A stretch of DNA of 64,000 bases from Pyxicephalus adspersus (taxonomy: Eukaryota; Chordata; Amphibia; Anura; Pyxicephalidae): positions 125,496,952 through 125,560,951 of the forward strand of contig NC_092858.1 of assembly GCF_032062135.1 (NCBI RefSeq). Direction: 5' to 3'. The position numbers and the translations under genes were made by a program. Position 1 is the first letter of the stretch, and each line of letters opens with the position of its first letter. Shown piece by piece: positions 37,646-48,831 of this stretch. The notes under the pieces are model-generated. The model saw nothing but the letters and a program-made list of their open reading frames with translations, did not search any database and was not told where the DNA came from.

Positions 37646-37970
37646 TAGGCAGCACAGTGGTTAGCACTTTGGCCTTTGCGGCACTTAGGTCACAGGTTCA
37701 GTTTTCAGCCAGGACACTATCTACAAGGAGTTTGTATGTTTTCTCCGTGTTTGTGTGGGTTTTCCCCGGGTACTCTGGTTTCCTTCCACGTCACAAAAAC
37801 ATGCAGTTAGGTTAACTGATTTCTCCAAAATTGGCCTTACACTGTGTTAATGACACTACTAATGACATACTATGGTAGGGATATTAGATTGTAAGCCCCT
37901 CTGAGGGTCAATTAGTGACATGAGAAAGGACTTTGTAAAGCGCTGCATATAATGTCAGTGATATTTACAT
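37646..37970 (+). repeat. SINE-like repeat SA, near full length
   Basis: A tRNA-like head (GGCAGCACAGTGGTTAGCAC, A-box-like) and a weak B box (GGTTCAGTTTTCA), then TGGGTTTTCCCCGGGTACTC, ACATGCAGTTAGGTTAACTG and TTAGATTGTAAGCCCCTCTG, ending in the AAAGCGCTGCATATAATG tail. Sits in tspan2 sense orientation. Confidence 0.75.
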
Positions 37971-38338
37971 ACCAGTATGTATTACTACTTCTATTTCATG
38001 AAACAATGGTACTGGAAGAGCCCTATCCTATCTACTAGAAGAGCCCTTAGGAAGACACCTTGTTGTTGCCCTTTAAGGCCCTTTATTGTATGTGGCACAG
38101 GTAAAAAAACCTCAATGTTACTTTTTTCACCAAAAAACATTGTCATTTACAGGTCTGTTTCTCAATACTTTATGTACTTAACAAGAAAAATATATATATA
38201 AATCTATATCTTGTAGGGGACAATGGGACAGATAATGGTTTTGTATATCTTCCGTGCAGCCTATTGACAGTAGATGTATTTGTAGGTTTGAGACCATGAT
38301 TAGAATTTTTTAGGCTGTTTTGGTTTTATATATGTATT

Positions 38339-38562
38339 GGGCTTGATTTTTAAAGCTCTCCAAGGCAGGAGAAGATAGACTATCTTGGGAGAACATGGGA
38401 GATACAACAAACCTGGAATGGATTTCTTAAACACAATTTGTTCATAGTTGGCAAATCTTTTCTATCCTGGACCAGATCCATTACAGTTTTGATGGATCAC
38501 CAAGGTTCACACATGATAGTCTATCTTCTCCAGTCTTGGGGAGCTTTAATAAAAAAAGGCCC
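38339..38562. mobile_element. H1 MITE, full length 224 bp
   Basis: GGGCTTGATTTTTAAAGCTC at left and an AAAAAAAGGCCC end, arms GAGAAGATAGACTATCTTGG and TGATAGTCTATCTTCTCC. ATT flanks both sides (38336-38338, 38563-38565). Same length as the copy at 20569. Confidence 0.8.
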
Positions 38563-39317
38563 ATTGTAGGCAAAATTAGTGTTTTTTGGGTCAGAAAAGA
38601 GGTAGTGGGGAATAAAATAACTATGACTGCTAATATATGTTTTCATAACTGTCTTCTGGTCATAATACTACAGCATTAAAAATAAAAAATTGTGTTAAAA
38701 TAATTCTGGCTCAGAAATGGGAAAAACCATAAGGTTCCGTTTAGGCCCAGTGTGTTAATCCAGTTTTTCACTCATTTGCTATTTGGCGGCTTTGCTATTT
38801 GGAAGATATAAATGATCTGTCATTTATATCTTGTGTGAGCAGTCACATGAAACTACTTTTCTCAGCTGTTTGGAACAGGCACAAGCTCAAGATCAGAAAG
38901 ACCAGAACCATATGCAACCAATGCAGTTGTTTCCACTTCATATCAGATCTCTCTATCTGCCCTACCTAGCACCCAGCCGCCATGTTATCTTTGTTTAAAG
39001 CACTACAGTCAATTCTGTAGTATTTAGACATCATGCTGTCCTTTGCATTACATTGAATAAACATTGAATTATAGGCTCAATATTAAAGCAGTGGTATGGT
39101 TGCACCTTATCTGTTATTTCTACAATTGATCTGTGGCCCTTAGCTATCCAGAGCAATACAATTGTAAGAATAAATTGCTGAAGTGCAGTTTTGCTGGATA
39201 CAGCTGGGACGTCTTTCCACAAAGGCTGTGCAGAGCTGATCATGGTTGTAAATTTGGGAACAGGACTAGGCTAGTTTTTTGATGGTGGATCTCATTCAGA
39301 TAACAAGATAAGTAAAG

Positions 39318-39412
39318 ATGTAAGCTCTTTGGGGCAGGGTCCTCTCCTCCAGTGTCACTGTCTGTATTTGTTTGTCATTTGCAACCCCTATTTATTGTAC
39401 AGTGCTGCCTTC
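39318..39412 (+). repeat. SINE-like repeat SB, truncated 3'
   Basis: TGTAAGCTCTTTGGGGCAGG to TTGTACAGTGCTGCC. Confidence 0.65.
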
Positions 39413-39967
39413 TTTATTTTCTGTGTATTATGTCCAGGGGAGCAGTTGGACCCATTCCTGTATCAATTGACAATGATGCAGATTAGTGTCTGCTGTGCCA
39501 ATCTAAATTGCAACATAGAAACATTATCATTGTTACATTGTAGTTAGTCTGGTTTCTATGAGCTAACTAAAAGTGGGAGGGGGGATAGGGGTTGGCTGTG
39601 ACTTCTATATGTCAGTTATAGCAACAGTGCAAGTAAAATATAAACTGCATGGATAAATAGCCTGGTATTACCCATTTCAACCACATTTACCATCTTCATC
39701 CCCTTTAGTTGTCTTCCCTTCTTAATAATAATTTATCTGTAATAGAAAATAAAAGAGCTGCAGCATATCAGTGAGGTCTATAGAATCGCTGTTCTATATG
39801 GGTTACAAAAAGGTAATATAAAGACATTATCAGGCATGTATACTAGCTGTTGGAGCTCTCGGACCACTAAATGCACAGACTCCGGACTGTGCATGCGGGG
39901 GGAGCCGTATGTCACTCAAAGGGGAAGAAATTTCATGATTCCAGAACCCGCCTTTGGACTCCTGCAT

Positions 39968-40095
39968 AAAAGCTCTTGAAGACTGGTGAGGATAGACTAT
40001 CATGGGAGAACCTGATTGATCCAGCAAACCTGAAATGGATTGCTTAAAAATCATTTGATTGTAGTTGGCAAATGTTTTGAATCCTGATCTTGTGC
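39968..40095. mobile_element. H1 MITE, left half
   Basis: AAAGCTCTTGAAGACTGGTG, GATAGACTATCATGGGAGAA and GATCCAGCAAACCTGAAATG. The right half is missing. Confidence 0.6.
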
Positions 40096-40809
40096 TCCCA
40101 CAATATTTTTTTTTTATTGTTGTATATCCTACCTATACAATTGCATATACTATACATGTAGTTGAAAATTTATATAAATGTGTATCATCTCAGGCTTTTT
40201 TGTATTGCGCACCATGTATATGATGAAAGAAAATGATGGTACTATGTAAGCTTTTTAATTATGAAATAAAACCAGGAAAATCAATGCTGTAGTAGCAGAC
40301 AAAGTGAAATTCCAAGGTGGTTCAAAACATGTTTGGAAAGAAGGAAGATCTCAGGACATTTCCAGGCGGTATATAGCTCAGGGGGGTAAAGAAGGGATGA
40401 GAAGGCTTATTGCTTACTGCTTATTATTAAACATTTTTTGAGGTCCCATTCAGTTAACTGATCATTTAGAATGTTGTCTCTGTCCTCCAAAACTAATGAT
40501 CTTTCTCTTACTAAAAAAAAAAAATATTTTTGATTTTTATTTCATTTTCATGTCTCTAGTCAGCTGTATCTTTCAGTGATGGAAACAAAGTGTAAATCAT
40601 TTTAATGACAGTTGCCTGTGGCCAGAATGTTCCTACAAGACAATTAAAGTTAATATTGAACAGGCTTGACATGCATATGTGAGATACACCGATCAGGGAT
40701 TCTATGATTTTCAAAGCCCTAATACTTTCCACATATTTGGTTTAATAATGCTGTAATATTTAACCACCTTGATGCAAACTGTATATTCAATAATAATAAT
40801 AATTTTTTT

Positions 40810-40941
40810 TTAAGTGGAACTCCAGGCAAAATTAAAGGATCTCCTTTATACTCCCCACATGCAGTATATGTATAACCGTCTGCAAACTGTTTACCATTTA
40901 TTATGCAATAGATGGGTAGAGGGAAAATGGCTGCTACCGTG
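40810..40941. mobile_element. TTAA-type element start, cut by gap
   Basis: TTAAGTGGAACTCCAGGC resembles other TTAA-flanked ends here. The continuation is unknown because the gap begins at 40942. Confidence 0.4.
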
Positions 40942-41621
40942 NNNNNNNNNNNNNNNNNNNNNNNNNNNNNNNNNNNNNNNNNNNNNNNNNNNNNNNNNNN
41001 NNNNNNNNNNNNNNNNNNNNNNNNNNNNNNNNNNNNNNNNNNNNNNNNNNNNNNNNNNNNNNNNNNNNNNNNNNNNNNNNNNNNNNNNNNNNNNNNNNNN
41101 NNNNNNNNNNNNNNNNNNNNNNNNNNNNNNNNNNNNNNNNNNNNNNNNNNNNNNNNNNNNNNNNNNNNNNNNNNNNNNNNNNNNNNNNNNNNNNNNNNNN
41201 NNNNNNNNNNNNNNNNNNNNNNNNNNNNNNNNNNNNNNNNNNNNNNNNNNNNNNNNNNNNNNNNNNNNNNNNNNNNNNNNNNNNNNNNNNNNNNNNNNNN
41301 NNNNNNNNNNNNNNNNNNNNNNNNNNNNNNNNNNNNNNNNNNNNNNNNNNNNNNNNNNNNNNNNNNNNNNNNNNNNNNNNNNNNNNNNNNNNNNNNNNNN
41401 NNNNNNNNNNNNNNNNNNNNNNNNNNNNNNNNNNNNNNNNNNNNNNNNNNNNNNNNNNNNNNNNNNNNNNNNNNNNNNNNNNNNNNNNNNNNNNNNNNNN
41501 NNNNNNNNNNNNNNNNNNNNNNNNNNNNNNNNNNNNNNNNNNNNNNNNNNNNNNNNNNNNNNNNNNNNNNNNNNNNNNNNNNNNNNNNNNNNNNNNNNNN
41601 NNNNNNNNNNNNNNNNNNNNN
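40942..41621. other. assembly gap (680 Ns), probable site of tspan2 exon 7
   Basis: An unbroken run of N. The left flank (40810-40941) is the start of a TTAA-type element and the right flank is the 'AAAATAAGACC' repeat, so a repeat-driven gap is likely. No exon encoding the expected 28-residue TSPAN2 exon 7 was seen in the readable parts of 37501-48367. Its true size may differ from 680. Open frames crossing it are artefacts. Confidence 0.6.
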
Positions 41622-42250
41622 GTACTGTAGTCTTCTTCATGGAAAAATAAGACATCCCCTGAAAATAAGACCCAGGGCATATTTTGGCATTTCAAAAAAT
41701 ATAAGAGAGTGCCTTATAATCGGGGAAACAGGGTATCGTTTGGCCTACTTAATGGCCTCTCCTACTCCAGCATGTGATTGGGGAATGAAGAAGCAACAGC
41801 ATACCAGTTAGATATTTCCTGGGTGTGCTTCACTCCTGTAGGGCTTGAACTACAGACCATAAGACACACCTGACGATAAGACGCACCCAGGTTTTAGAGT
41901 GCCTCCCTCCCCACTCACCACTGTTACATGGAGCCTTCTCACACAGAAACACATCCCCAGCATCCCTATAGACGTGAACTGCTGATAAACACGGAGGGGG
42001 AAAGCAGGGCTCTGCGACCGATAGGATAAGGTAGGGGTGGACGGCTTTATGTTTTTTGAAATCCGGGCAGGGGAGGCTGCAGAACGGAGGGGCCATGCTG
42101 CAGGGGGGATGCCAGGCTAGATGGAACTTCAGCCGCCTGCTGGGGCCCCCCTTGGAAGCACGGGAAGGTATTCGGACCATAAGACGCAACCCCAATTTTG
42201 CCCCCTTTTTTGGGGGTGAGAAAGTGCATCTTATGATCTGAAAAATAAGG
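41622..42250. mobile_element. DNA-transposon remnants of the 'AAAATAAGACC' and 'CATAAGACGCACC' types
   Basis: 41622-41738 carries AAAATAAGACCCAGGGCATA and ends CGGGGAAACAGGGTAT. 41855-42250 begins AGACCATAAGACACACC and ends TTTTGGGGGTGAGAAAGTGC, then CATCTTATGATCTGAAAAAT. These match repeats remembered from many vertebrates. The frame at 41830-42195 is a repeat shadow. Confidence 0.55.
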
Positions 42251-44061
42251 TATTTTAGACTATTTTAGACCGAGCACCAGCAAAGAATTAAAAACAAAGA
42301 ATTAAAACCTTTAATGTCCTAGATTTCTGATTCTTTATTTTCCAGTGTTGTTGTGTTGGTTACACAAAGTTAACAAAAGACATGTTTGGGAATTCATGCT
42401 AGCTATAATTAAAATGCATCTAGTGAGTTCTGAAGATACACATATCCTTGATTTGAACGAGTTTTTAACTGTTTTTGCTAAAAGACAATTTAGCACTTAC
42501 CTTTTAGTTCAGAAAATAGGGCTTCTACTTGTGTCCAATCTCATATCCTAAAACAAAGCATTATAGGATCATCATAGGTTGTAGGAACAACCTTTCAAAG
42601 AGGAGCGAATAATATTCAGGCTGATGACTGTTGGGCTTGGCCTAAATATTATTATATCAGTCCTGAGCTTGGCCACATGATCTCCTGCCAGAGATTGCAT
42701 GGAGCCCTGAGACCTGAGAAATGCATTCTGTATCCTGTTTTTGTATAGGTCAGTTAAAATATTACCATAATATCTGATGCACAAAACCTATTTTCTTGTG
42801 ACACATGCATGATTGATCTTTCATATGTCTTTTCCACAGTGCATGTTAGCCATGACAGTACCAGATGCTGCAGGAGATCTATGTGCAGCTCACCAGCCAT
42901 TATTTTTCCAAAGATCAGTAGGTTGAATTGGTCTTTGTTAGGCCCCTTATTGAAACCCTTCCCCATAAATGTATATTTAATTACACAGACTAAAAGCAAA
43001 CAAATGCTTTCCATTACTTTCCAGTGCATTGTCTATGTCCTTTAATTATTAAGTCTGCTTTATTTTTGCCTGGCTAGACTGGCATGTGTTGGCATATTAA
43101 CTGTTGGCTACAATACGATAAGTCTGCTGGTATAATGGCCATATTTGAAGGACCTTGACAAGCTTTTATGTTGGTCCAACTATAGATATATGATATATTT
43201 ATAATTCCATGACAAACAGACTTTCTAATATCATGAAAAGATGGTAGGCTTAGGACTTTCAAAGCAAACAATGCATGAGGGACCTCGCCAACCGATCACA
43301 ATCATACATATACAAATGTACAACTGACACTGTACTATATTTACATCTCGAATGAGTAATCTCTGCATGTCTGGCAGATGGCAAATCAGTGTCATCAATA
43401 ATAAGTCTACACAAGATGAATATCATTCAACCATGTCATTCAAATACGTAACAATAATGCTAAATCGCACAAAAGCATCTATTTATAAAGCAGTGGATCT
43501 GACATTCACTAAAACATTATCTGGTGGAAATCCTCCAGGTTCATGTGTTTCAATAGCAGTAATTGATTCTCTACCAGAGAGTGCTTGAATAAATGTCAGA
43601 TTTACTACTTTATACACTCCAAAACATGTTCCTATAGCTGGAGATTTATAATATTTATATTATATTTATATTTTAATAACATACAGTTTGGGTTGGCCTT
43701 TCCATTTTTCAGCACAGAGGTCTTGGCCTTTTTACACCTCTTTATTATGATTGTGTGGGTATCCTCCGCTGAGCGCACTTACACAACTAAATAACACATG
43801 GATGGGTTATGTAATTGGCCACTATTGTTCATTTTTGTACACCAATAGTAAAACAATAAAAAAGACCATGGGACACTTGGATTACCAAATACAATTCCCT
43901 GTGGACAATCACAAGATTCATCTTGTGCAAGCAAGATTCTGAAAGTTTCTGCTTTCCTGGGGGAAATGTGGCATCTGCCAGTTGGTAAATTCCTAAATGA
44001 CTAAACCATTATAGTTACAACTAGATTTTGCTCAATTGATTACAAATACACTTTACACTAT
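42251..44061 (+). other. tspan2: tspan2 intronic DNA, no repeat or exon recognised
   Basis: Read for an exon-7 match without success. Mixed composition with several 60-90 codon frames on both strands, none recognised. Confidence 0.5.
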
Positions 44062-44639
44062 TGTCACGAATAACAGGGAGGGGAGGGTAACAGAAAGGTT
44101 AATTAACTACTAGGCCTCAAATGACTAGGGAAAAGGGAATGGTCACCCCTTGCAGACACCCTAATCTTACCCTAACTCCTAACCGTATGAGTATCCCCTG
44201 ATGGTAGGAAAGCTCATACTCAGGAACCTAGGCCCTACTAGCCCTGGATAGCCCTAGCAGTAGTGTCTGGCTTGAGACTGCTGGTTCCTTCCCCTATGAA
44301 GGACCCAGTGTCTCCCTGAGGCCTAGTAAACCACTAAAAAAACCACAAAACACCAAAAGTAAAGCGACTTATCTTATTAGCATATATCAACAGGAACACA
44401 GGATGGCTCAACACTCCAGCTATTCACAACCCAGCAGTGAATATTAACCGCACAGCATGAAGTGTGAGGCCAGACTAAATGGAGGAGCAGTAATGACCAC
44501 CAGCTGCACCTGATGCAAGGGGAGTGCTCATTACAAACAACAACACAGAAACAAGTAAAAACAAAGAGACTGTCAGATAATCTCACATGCAGCTTGTCTG
44601 ACAGATCCTCAAACTTCCGTCACGGAACGGACCGTGACA
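44062..44639. mobile_element. solo LTR with 5-bp target duplication
   Basis: 578 bp beginning TGTCACG and ending CGTGACA, the TG..CA form of LTRs with a 7-bp terminal inverted repeat. ACTAT occurs immediately on both sides (44057-44061 and 44640-44644). No internal retroelement sequence, so this is a solo LTR left by recombination. A related start, TGTCACGGTTGG, occurs at 17339. Confidence 0.75.
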
Positions 44640-44644
44640 ACTAT

Positions 44645-45064
44645 GCAGTACATTTTAGTATTGTAATGTCACTAATTGAACAGAATAATGTCAGTGGGGT
44701 TAGAACAAGAAAGTCAAGTGTGTCGAACTGAATTTCAATATTCTTCAAGAGGCTATAATCTGAGGGCTAAACTCCATATAGGAAGCTATAGATATCTGGT
44801 ACTTAACATCATAGTAACAATTGGAACTTACAATGGACCCTGAGGAAGGGGCCTTAAAACATTTCCTGATCTGCAAAATGAGATAAGGAAGTGTAGCATT
44901 TATTAACTGGAGACCAGATCGGGGGTAGTTCAATTTACATTCCTAAACCACTGAGGGTTGCATTGAGGAGCAAGAGTCATATATAAAGAAGAAACTACGG
45001 TAAATCCTGATTGAATTATTTGAAAGCAGCATAAAAGTCTACTTAGAATAGCCAATTATAATTC
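44645..45064 (+). other. tspan2: tspan2 intronic DNA, nothing recognised
   Basis: No exon or repeat recognised. Confidence 0.45.
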
Positions 45065-45333
45065 ATGTGAAAAACTTGTTACGATCGTTCACGATCCTTT
45101 CAAACCAAAAGAGACTGAAAAATGCATGAACGAGCGCTGGTACATAACGCCATTCTGCTGTTTGGAGAGGGGAACGACAGAGCGGCACCCCGCTTCACTC
45201 TCTCCTCTTCACTTCCTTTTACCAAGACAGATCCATGAATGATGAGCGCTGTACGTATGCCAGATTCTTGTCCAATATCAGCCTTGAGGAGATTATTGGA
45301 CGAGAATCATCTGTACGTGTGTACATAGTCTTA
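45065..45333. mobile_element. H2-type MITE, degraded left end
   Basis: ACGATCGTTCACGATCCTTT at left, GCGGCACCCCGCTTCACTCT inside, and GTACGTGTGTACATAGTCTT at right, matching 3283-3552. Confidence 0.6.
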
Positions 45334-45916
45334 GCCTGGCGCTTTGTGTGTTAGCGTGGAAGTATTTGTAATATCTTTTTCATATTTCTTATCAATAATT
45401 TAAATCTATATCTAAATAAATTAAAAAATGTATAAACACAAAAAATGTATAAATTTGGCCTTAAGCTGCACTTAAAACACAAACTTTAAATTGGATTTTA
45501 TTCTGGACAATGTTGACATCTAGAGGTACAAAATGAAATTGCACCTGAAAGGAAAAAATGAGTAAACCAGAGAAATCTTGGTCACTCTCCATTTCCACTG
45601 GAACTAGTTTGTAAATACAGCTGAATGCAAGTCTCTGTCAAGCTTCCTGCCCTCCTTGAGGATAAAGCACTACTGACAAAGCTTAATATGTATTGCACTT
45701 CTGCTGATTTTCCATTGAAAATAAAGCAGCTGGCAGCATGTAGTGAACGTGACGTTTTATGAGTTGTGTTTCATCCTGCAGAGGGAGTGAAAGCTTTACC
45801 AGTGAACGCCACTAGACTAGTTTATTTTCTTGAGTGGTGGCAGAAGATATTTTACAAAGAAGAGGGAGAGAAAGGAGCTAATTAGAGCAGGTGCCCCAGA
45901 AAAGCTGCTCCCCCTC

Positions 45917-46040
45917 TTAGATTGTAAGCTCTTCAGGGCAGTGTCCTCTCCACCTCCTGTGCCACTGTCTGTATCTGTCTGTCATTTGCAACCCTATTTA
46001 ATGTGCAGTGCTGCATAATATGTTGGCACTTAAATCCTTA
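45917..46040 (+). repeat. SINE-like repeat SB
   Basis: TTAGATTGTAAGCTCTTCAG, GTCTGTATCTGTCTGTCATT and GTGCAGTGCTGCATAATATG, then GGCACTTAAATCC. Confidence 0.7.
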
Positions 46041-46243
46041 TAAAGAGAAGAACTGGAAGGGCATAATGGCAGCACTTATCAACATAGCAAGGGCTCTGCT
46101 CATTTACTATGGGAACCAGCCCAGGGTTCCGGCTGGTTAGTTCTAAAAGGCACAGGATGAGGCAAGGTGTTCTTTTTGGTTTTGTTCACTGTATGTTACC
46201 CATACAACTCTTGTATATCACACAAAGCTTGCTTTACAGACAA

Positions 46244-46880
46244 TAAACCTGATTTATAAAAACTCTCCAAGGCTGGAGAAGATAGACTATCGTTGGAGTA
46301 CCTGGGTGATCCAGCAAACCTGAAATGGACTTCTTAAAAATAATTTGCTATTAGTTGGCTGTTTTCACAAACTATTGAAACAGGTTAAAGCAGAACTATC
46401 AGAAAAACAAAATATAACTCTAACCCTAATAGGTGGAAAGCCGTTGATCCCTGTTCGATGGACACCAGGTGCCACCATCTTTTTTCAGGTTCTTTTTCCT
46501 TTGTCACCTGACTGCGCAGGTGCCAGATTGGGTGACACGACTTCTGGAAAATGTGTCAATCTCATTGTACATGCGTGAGATCGATACTTTGTTTTTACAT
46601 TACAAGAAAGCCCTCTAAGCAACTTGGCCATGCTCAGAAGAAGCCTGCAGCTTCCTGGGATACGTGACAAATGTATCTCAGGAGGCTGCGGTTTTCCCAT
46701 TCAGTAAAAACAGAAGATGAGGGGGGCTGCTCTTCAAATAAATTTAAAAAATAGTATTTAAACATATATTTTCTTCATTATATAAAGTAAAAATGTGATA
46801 GCTCCACTTTAACTGGATCACCCAGGTTCTGTGATTTATCTTCCCCAGTCTTGGAGAGTTTTAATAAGTCAGGGTCAATG
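46244..46880. mobile_element. H1 MITE interrupted by a TTAA element
   Basis: Left H1 half at 46244-46384 (CCTGATTTATAAAAACTCTC, GATAGACTATCGTTGGAG) and right half from 46813 (CTGGATCACCCAGGTTCTG to AATAAGTCAGGGTCA). The intervening DNA is a separate transposon. Confidence 0.75.
46385..46812. mobile_element. K-type TTAA element nested in H1
   Basis: TTAAAGCAGAACTATCAG at left; the right complement is TTAAAGTGGAGCTATCAC. TTAA at both borders (46385-46388, 46809-46812). The interior GGTTCTTTTTCCTTTGTCAC and GATACGTGACAAATGTATCT are shared with 14566-15110. Confidence 0.75.
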
Positions 46881-47647
46881 GTTGCATTTTCAGCACAACA
46901 TGCAGTTTGACACCTAAAACAGTTATAAATAGTATGACATACTGTCAGGTTAATGTGCACCCTTATTTACAAAATGAAAGTTACAGTAAAGGTCTTTACT
47001 AATAAAGAAGAGGTATTTCCAAATGTTAGAGAATGCCATGTTTAATGGGCAAATAATGGGTGAATGTTCACTAATTTGGCATGATACATAGGTTGAATGT
47101 TGACCAAAAAAGATTTAGTTGAATATTGGACAAATTACTAATTGCATCTTTTGTAAATTGTCCCATAAAATGTTTTCTTGCCTTGCGAAAATAAACTGCC
47201 TTACAATTACTTAACATTTTGCTTTTCATTTTGGGCACTACTAATCCATCCATGTAATCCAATAGCTCACGTTGCAGTCAGCCACTTTTCCTAATAAGAA
47301 ACATCAATATAATGTTTCCTTTAAAGACTGGTGCTTTGTTTTCAGTGCCATGGAAACATAGATCTTTCATTCCTATGAAGTGGTAATATGTTTATCTCCT
47401 AGAGCACTGAAAACAGGTGGACTTTTACAAGATCATTAAGTGGAATTATGATGAATACATTCACTCTTTGTACCAAAAATAGCAATACATCTGGCTGCTA
47501 AGTAAAAATAGATACGATCATTTAAGATCACTCTATTTAAATGGTTTTATTGAAGGACTGGTAAACATTCTGCAGAAGCGTATATAGAATACAGAATCTC
47601 TATCTGGGTATTTTACAGTATAGTTTTTACAGCACTAGTGCTGCTTT

Positions 47648-48050
47648 TTAAAGTAGAACTAAACCCTTCGAAAATATTATGATCGAGCAGGTCCTTTATT
47701 GTGGAAGGGGCAAGTAATGTACAGTACCATCTGCATTAAAATAACCTCACCTGCCTGATCACATTTTTTAAATACACTCATTTCAACCTGTTGCTGCCAT
47801 CTTTTTCTTCCGGTTCCGATCTTTGGCAATCTTGATTGGCTGGGCCAGGAAGACATAACTTCATTCATAACCAACAAATCCCAGCAGCATACACTGAGCT
47901 GTACATACCCTCAGCTCATCAGCTCAGCATTGTTTTAAAAGCATCAGGCAGGTAAGTGTCATTTTATTGCAGAAAGGACATCGCCTGTCCCTTCTCTAAT
48001 ATTAAACCTGTCTGATCACAATCTTTGTTTTGCATAGCTATAAATCCACA
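47648..48050. mobile_element. K-type TTAA element, palindromic
   Basis: TTAAAGTAGAACTAAACCC at left; inverted partner blocks GAGCAGGTCCTTTATTGTGG and CAGAAAGGACATCGCCTGTC lie at the two ends. It ends 318 bp before tspan2 exon 8. Right terminus approximate. Confidence 0.55.
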
Positions 48051-48367
48051 TTGATGGCAGCATATTTTTATGTAACCCATTTGGAATGCATCAAACTTGA
48101 GGTTATTGTAGAGCCACATTAGGGCACTTGTAACAGCAACAAAGTTATGTACTGTCCGGGATACTTTTTATTTGCACTATCAATTCCATTTTCAGGACAA
48201 CATTTTGGGGGTGTACCCAATTCAAGCAGTATCAGTGAATCCTCAAGATTTAAAGCATAGCTGAAGACTTTGTATTTAATGAAATCCTTACCGGACAGCT
48301 CTAATGTGTTTCTGTATTATATTGTGTATTTAAATGTATTTAATTGATTTTTATGTATTTTTTATAG

Positions 48368-48433
48368 ATCTTTGGTATGATCTTCAGTATGGTCCTTTGC
48401 TGTGCCATCCGCAATTCAAGAGATATGCTGTGA
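48368..48433 (+). CDS. tspan2: tspan2 exon 8: end of fourth membrane segment, C-terminal tail, stop
   Basis: 66 bases including TGA, following acceptor tttttatag. It encodes IFGMIFSMVLCCAIRNSRDM followed by Leu and stop. This is the last part of membrane segment 4, a Cys-Cys pair suited to palmitoylation, and the short cytoplasmic tail. It matches TSPAN2 closely; CD9 and CD81 tails end differently. Reading starts phase 0, so an exon 7 ending on a full codon is required upstream. The exon lies 10.9 kb after exon 6, and the interval contains the assembly gap that probably hides exon 7. Confidence 0.96.
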   Translation: MFGMIFSMVLCCAIRNSRDML

Positions 48434-48674
48434 TCTGCCGTTTGTGCCTTCTACCCCAGATCATTATCTTGGTACCTGCTGGCACAGGGACTGTTACACA
48501 CCTGTCAGCTTGGACAAACCTTATTAGCCAAGCAATGTATATTAAGCAAAATGCTGTTAGCTGTGCTATGTATAAAACTAAGCAATATATTATAAGACCC
48601 TTTGCTCTGAGGAACTGTTATGGAATGATGTAGCCATTTTTTGAATATTACTTTTTATGGTTAATGTTCCAGAG
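48434..48674 (+). other. tspan2: probable tspan2 3' UTR start
   Basis: About 240 bases after the stop codon contain no recognised repeat and are plausible 3' UTR. The first AATAAA after the stop (48712-48717) lies inside the MITE that follows, so the true cleavage site cannot be decided from sequence alone. Confidence 0.5.
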
Positions 48675-48831
48675 CAGGGCCGCTTAGCTCCAGTCCTCCG
48701 GTCAGATTTTAAATAAACACTTTTCTCTCTCTTTGTAAACTATACCTTAATAAATTTACTGCTGTCTGTTAGAGAAATACTAAAAAACGCGTGGAGATCC
48801 TGGCCTTTGGGGATTGGAGCTGGACAGTCCT
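48675..48831. mobile_element. MITE just after tspan2, same family as 27626
   Basis: CAGGGCCGCTTAGCTCCAGT at left and the right complement GACTGTCCAGCTCCAATCCC. Contains AATAAA at 48712-48717 and a second at about 48749, so it could supply poly(A) signals. Confidence 0.6.

Larger units (their letters stand above)
37501..40941 (+). other. tspan2: tspan2 intron after exon 6, readable part before the gap
   Basis: Contains SA, H1, SB and a partial H1 (listed separately), then a TTAA-type left end (TTAAGTGGAACTCCAGGC at 40810) that runs into the gap. No exon 7 seen. Confidence 0.7.
33321..48433 (+). other. tspan2: tspan2 gene, partial (exons 3-6 and 8 visible)
   Basis: Span of the visible part of the tetraspanin-2 gene. 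Tetraspanins are four-pass membrane proteins that organise partner proteins in the plasma membrane; TSPAN2 is known from myelinating glia and other cells. Five exons in order on the + strand each translate to a TSPAN2-like segment. All internal junctions have AG acceptors and GT donors, and phases fit: exon 3 begins with two bases of a split glycine codon and every later junction falls between codons. Visible introns measure 1057 bp (33419-34475), 2126 bp (34551-36676) and 647 bp (36773-37419). The 37501-48367 interval must hold exon 7 plus two introns. Exons 1 and 2 are not found. Among CD9-related tetraspanins, the last exon and the third membrane segment point to TSPAN2 rather than CD9 or CD81. 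The assignment is from remembered family sequence, not a search. Confidence 0.93.

Noticed and set aside
40814..41811. Long open frames across the N run
   Set aside because: They are open only because N codons are not counted as stops.
41830..42195. 121-codon minus-strand frame
   Set aside because: Lies in the CATAAGACGCACC-type transposon remnant.
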